A stretch of DNA of 32,404 bases from positions 1-32,404 of the forward strand of contig JAFLCF010000025.1 of NCBI GenBank assembly GCA_017303735.1. Reading direction: 5' to 3'. Position numbers and translations under genes: made by a program. The notes under the pieces were generated by a model. It saw only the letters and a program-made list of their open reading frames with translations, was not told where the DNA came from and did no database searches. The number at the start of each line of letters is the position of its first letter. The first letter of the stretch is position 1. The stretch is from Anaerolineae bacterium (GTDB taxonomy: Bacteria > Chloroflexota > Anaerolineae > Anaerolineales > Villigracilaceae). Below are positions 30,764-32,404 of this stretch, one piece after another.

Positions 30764-31954
30764 TCACAACCCGCCTTCAAATGCTTTTTGCAAAACGGAC
30801 TTTCTCAACTCATCCACCCCCTCCAGCTTGGACTGGTAGACTGCCTCCAGCCGCCGCGTTTCGCCCGCCAGCGCGTCGAGACGTTGGACGATGGCGCGTT
30901 GTTCTTCGAGGGATTTTGGGTAATGAATTTCTATCTGCTTGATGTCATTAATAACTAAATTTTTGTTTGCAGTTCCGCGAGTTCTTTTTTGCGCTTGTTT
31001 TCTTGCAAATGGTGAATTCAAAAAATACTCCAAGTATCGATTGAAAATTACATCATGCTTGATTTTCAGCAAGGCTATACTAACAAAAATACTGAACTCT
31101 CGATCTACATCTACTACTTTTGCAATTCCTGTTGTGCCTACTTTTGTATACAGAACGTCGTCACGTACTGGACGAACTCTCTTCGTCAAAACTTGATGTT
31201 CTTCAGGAGTAATAAATCTTGTATCTGAAAAATCGATAAATCCTTTTGTTAGATTTTTGACAGATAAGAATGGTACACCTTCTGAAACATACTTCGGCGT
31301 GACATGTGTTCCATCCGTGATTCTTTCGCACAACTCACCAAGATTGTTTTCTCCCCAGTCTTTTCCTTCTTTATTGAAAGTCTCTTCCAGCACCGCCTCA
31401 AACACCTCCCGTGCGTTGACCAGATTCCGCTCGGCGTTGGCGTGGACTTGCGCCAGCGCGGCGAAGGTTTCGTCCAGCAGGGAGACGATCCGCTGTTGTT
31501 CGGAGAGGGGAGGAAGTAAGATTTTAAATTTTCTAAGATTACCCAAGCCTACAAATTTTTGCGTCGTGCCTCTTGCGTCTCTATATATTTTATCTACGAC
31601 ACCTTGCGACTCCAGATAATATTTCAGAAAATAGTTTGACTGGTTCTTTGGTACTTTTATTAGTGCAACATTTTTGATGGCGAAATTAGGTTCAACTTCA
31701 ACCACAACTGGGTTACCTAACGTGCCAATCATTGCAAATAAAACATCCCCTTTATCGACCTTGCTTCTTTTATTATATTCGTTGTAATCCTCTTCGGAAA
31801 TGTATTGGACTTTATTAAAATTTAACACACCGTCTTTTAGATTTTTAGAAGTCAAAAATGGATAGCCATTAGAATGAAATTTGGGAGACTCATGAGTTCC
31901 GTCTCGTACATCATAAACTTCATCCAATCTTTTTTCTTCCCAACCCTGTTTCAT
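30764..31954 (-). CDS. hsdS: Type I restriction-modification specificity subunit
   Basis: The 396-aa HsdS chooses the DNA target for the methylase and nuclease. It has two target recognition domains (about 1-150 and 200-345). A central conserved helix region (LPPLSEQQRIVSLLDETFAA, about 150-200) and a C-terminal one (SLEEQRAIVQRLDAL, then LRKSVLQKAFEGGL, about 345-396) form the spacer coiled coil. The two recognition domains share a pattern: DGTHESPKF...YPFLTSKNL against DGTHVTPKY...VPFLSVKNL, both followed by an aspartate-rich VLF/VLY-x-x-x-GT block. The two half-sites may therefore be alike. The start overlaps the hsdM stop as ATGA. The last 35 codons are present twice, the second copy 223 bp downstream. 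Confidence 0.95.
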   Translation of the reverse strand: MKQGWEEKRLDEVYDVRDGTHESPKFHSNGYPFLTSKNLKDGVLNFNKVQYISEEDYNEYNKRSKVDKGDVLFAMIGTLGNPVVVEVEPNFAIKNVALIKVPKNQSNYFLKYYLESQGVVDKIYRDARGTTQKFVGLGNLRKFKILLPPLSEQQRIVSLLDETFAALAQVHANAERNLVNAREVFEAVLEETFNKEGKDWGENNLGELCERITDGTHVTPKYVSEGVPFLSVKNLTKGFIDFSDTRFITPEEHQVLTKRVRPVRDDVLYTKVGTTGIAKVVDVDREFSIFVSIALLKIKHDVIFNRYLEYFLNSPFARKQAQKRTRGTANKNLVINDIKQIEIHYPKSLEEQRAIVQRLDALAGETRRLEAVYQSKLEGVDELRKSVLQKAFEGGL

Positions 31955-32404
31955 AACATCCCCTGAATCTTTTCCAAGATCACCGCACTCTCTTCATCGA
32001 GTGACTTCATTTCCGCGAGGATGGCGGCAGGCGCTCGCAGTGTGGTATCTGTTTTGCGGTGTGGATTCTTTACCGACAAGTCAAACGAGGCGTCCTTCGA
32101 CTCGCTCAGGATGTCCGCAATGTCCACCGTCCACGAGTTCTCCGAATCCGCTTTCGTTTTTTGCAGGGTCAGAAAATCTTTCAAATCCCTTTCGTTGAGC
32201 GGGTTGGTCTTGCCCAGGTTGCGTTCCAAATTCAACTGGTAATACCAAATCTTTTTGGTGGCTCGCCCTGAGCTTGTCGAAGGGGCTTTATCAAAAAACA
32301 ACACCACCGTCTTCACGCCCGCGCCGGTGAACGTTCCGCCGGGCAGGTCGAGCACGGTGTGCAGGTTGCAGGTTTCGAGCAGGGTCTTGCGCAGGCTCAC
32401 CGAG
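31951..32404 (-). CDS. hsdM: Type I restriction-modification methyltransferase subunit (3' part, partial)
   Basis: The last 150 or so residues of HsdM are present; the frame continues past the window edge, so the GTG at 32400 is internal, not a start. 'LRKTLLETCNLHTVLDLPGG' and 'GVKTVVLFFDKAP' match the segment after the catalytic N6-adenine methylase core, and 'FDLSVKNPHR' is the typical C-terminal HsdM block. SAM-binding and NPPF motifs lie outside the window. Two short related palindromes are embedded in frame, one encoding PSTSSGRA and one encoding ILSESKDA. The stop overlaps hsdS by ATGA, fixing the order hsdM-hsdS. Confidence 0.93.
   Translation of the reverse strand, partial: SVSLRKTLLETCNLHTVLDLPGGTFTGAGVKTVVLFFDKAPSTSSGRATKKIWYYQLNLERNLGKTNPLNERDLKDFLTLQKTKADSENSWTVDIADILSESKDASFDLSVKNPHRKTDTTLRAPAAILAEMKSLDEESAVILEKIQGML
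32093..32111 (+). repeat. REP-like palindrome inside hsdM (copy 1)
   Basis: TCCTTCGACTCGCTCAGGA contains the 17-mer CCTTCGACTCGCTCAGG. It matches the second element at 15 of 17 positions in the opposite orientation. It encodes part of ILSESKDA in HsdM. Confidence 0.6.
32265..32286 (-). repeat. REP-like palindrome inside hsdM (copy 2)
   Basis: On the coding (minus) strand CCCTTCGACAAGCTCAGGG reads in frame as part of APSTSSGRA. This lies just after the strand 'VVLFFDKA', where an insertion into a loop would be tolerated. Confidence 0.65.

Larger units (their letters stand above)
30428..30873. repeat. 223-bp tandem duplication covering the hsdS 3' end and a palindrome
   Basis: Two adjoining units, 30428-30650 and 30651-30873, align at a constant offset of 223 bp. 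Both begin with ACCCCCACCC and end with CCCGCCAGCG. Each contains a palindrome, a GCCGAAGGCGGAGGGGG stretch, a TGA stop and the last 35 codons of hsdS. Differences are scattered and often synonymous or conservative. Together with 30320-30427 this accounts for the whole 444-bp gap between hsdS and the DUF559 gene. Confidence 0.88.

Noticed and set aside
30351..30873. CRISPR array
   Set aside because: Only two or three copies, of unequal spacing, containing coding sequence rather than unique spacers, and no cas genes.
30177..30942. Pro/Arg-rich plus-strand open frames across the hsdS-DUF559 gap
   Set aside because: They arise from reading the tandem repeat and palindromes; composition is low-complexity and they overlap the hsdS tail copies antisense.
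32398..32400. GTG at 32400 as the start of a small gene
   Set aside because: The frame stays open to the window edge and the sequence matches the interior of HsdM, so it is an internal codon of a partial gene.

Overview
The window looks like chromosomal DNA from a Chloroflexota bacterium, most likely class Anaerolineae. This is inferred from the family mix rather than any marker gene: a long run of membrane GAF proteins with the 'GYYHVGIFL' and 'LPETRSE' signatures, an IdsA-type prenyl synthase, a DUF58/transglutaminase pair and short palindromic repeats between and inside genes. Apart from one small gene, everything is on the minus strand, so the order of transcription runs from high to low coordinates. 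No rRNA, CRISPR array, insertion sequence or phage gene was seen.

Region 1 (1-19211) appears to be one very long operon. It opens with a candidate extended -10 promoter and two overlapping genes for receiver-only response regulators. Eight consecutive membrane sensor genes follow, and a ninth gene begins at the window edge. Most neighbours overlap or lie within 20 bp. Each sensor joins a variable membrane front end (Cache or helical extracytoplasmic domain plus HAMP, or about six TM helices) to the same cytoplasmic tail: a full GAF domain, a shortened GAF-like segment, and a C-terminal piece resembling only the first half of another GAF. None has a kinase, cyclase, phosphatase or DNA-binding domain. 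This sensor array with only receivers as possible partners is the most unusual system here.

Region 2 (19216-22266) holds a self-contained tRNA-Gly(CCC) unit with consensus promoter and terminator, a prenyl diphosphate synthase overlapping a HAD phosphatase, an unrecognised plus-strand gene, a strong shared terminator, and a small SET-domain methyltransferase gene with its own promoter.

Region 3 (22336-27198) has a TgpA-like transglutaminase and a DUF58 protein (overlapping genes, no MoxR ATPase beside them), preceded by a radical SAM/helix-hairpin-helix protein of the putative DNA modification/repair type. The radical SAM and DUF58 genes each have a -10 box placed so that transcripts could be leaderless.

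Region 4 (27224-32404) is a type I restriction-modification locus transcribed hsdM (partial) - hsdS - DUF559 nuclease-like gene - hsdR, followed by an unknown 74-aa gene and a palindromic repeat. Between hsdS and the DUF559 gene lies a 223-bp tandem duplication that carries a second copy of the hsdS 3' end and two perfect 18-bp inverted repeats. The hsdM part contains two related REP-like palindromes in its reading frame.
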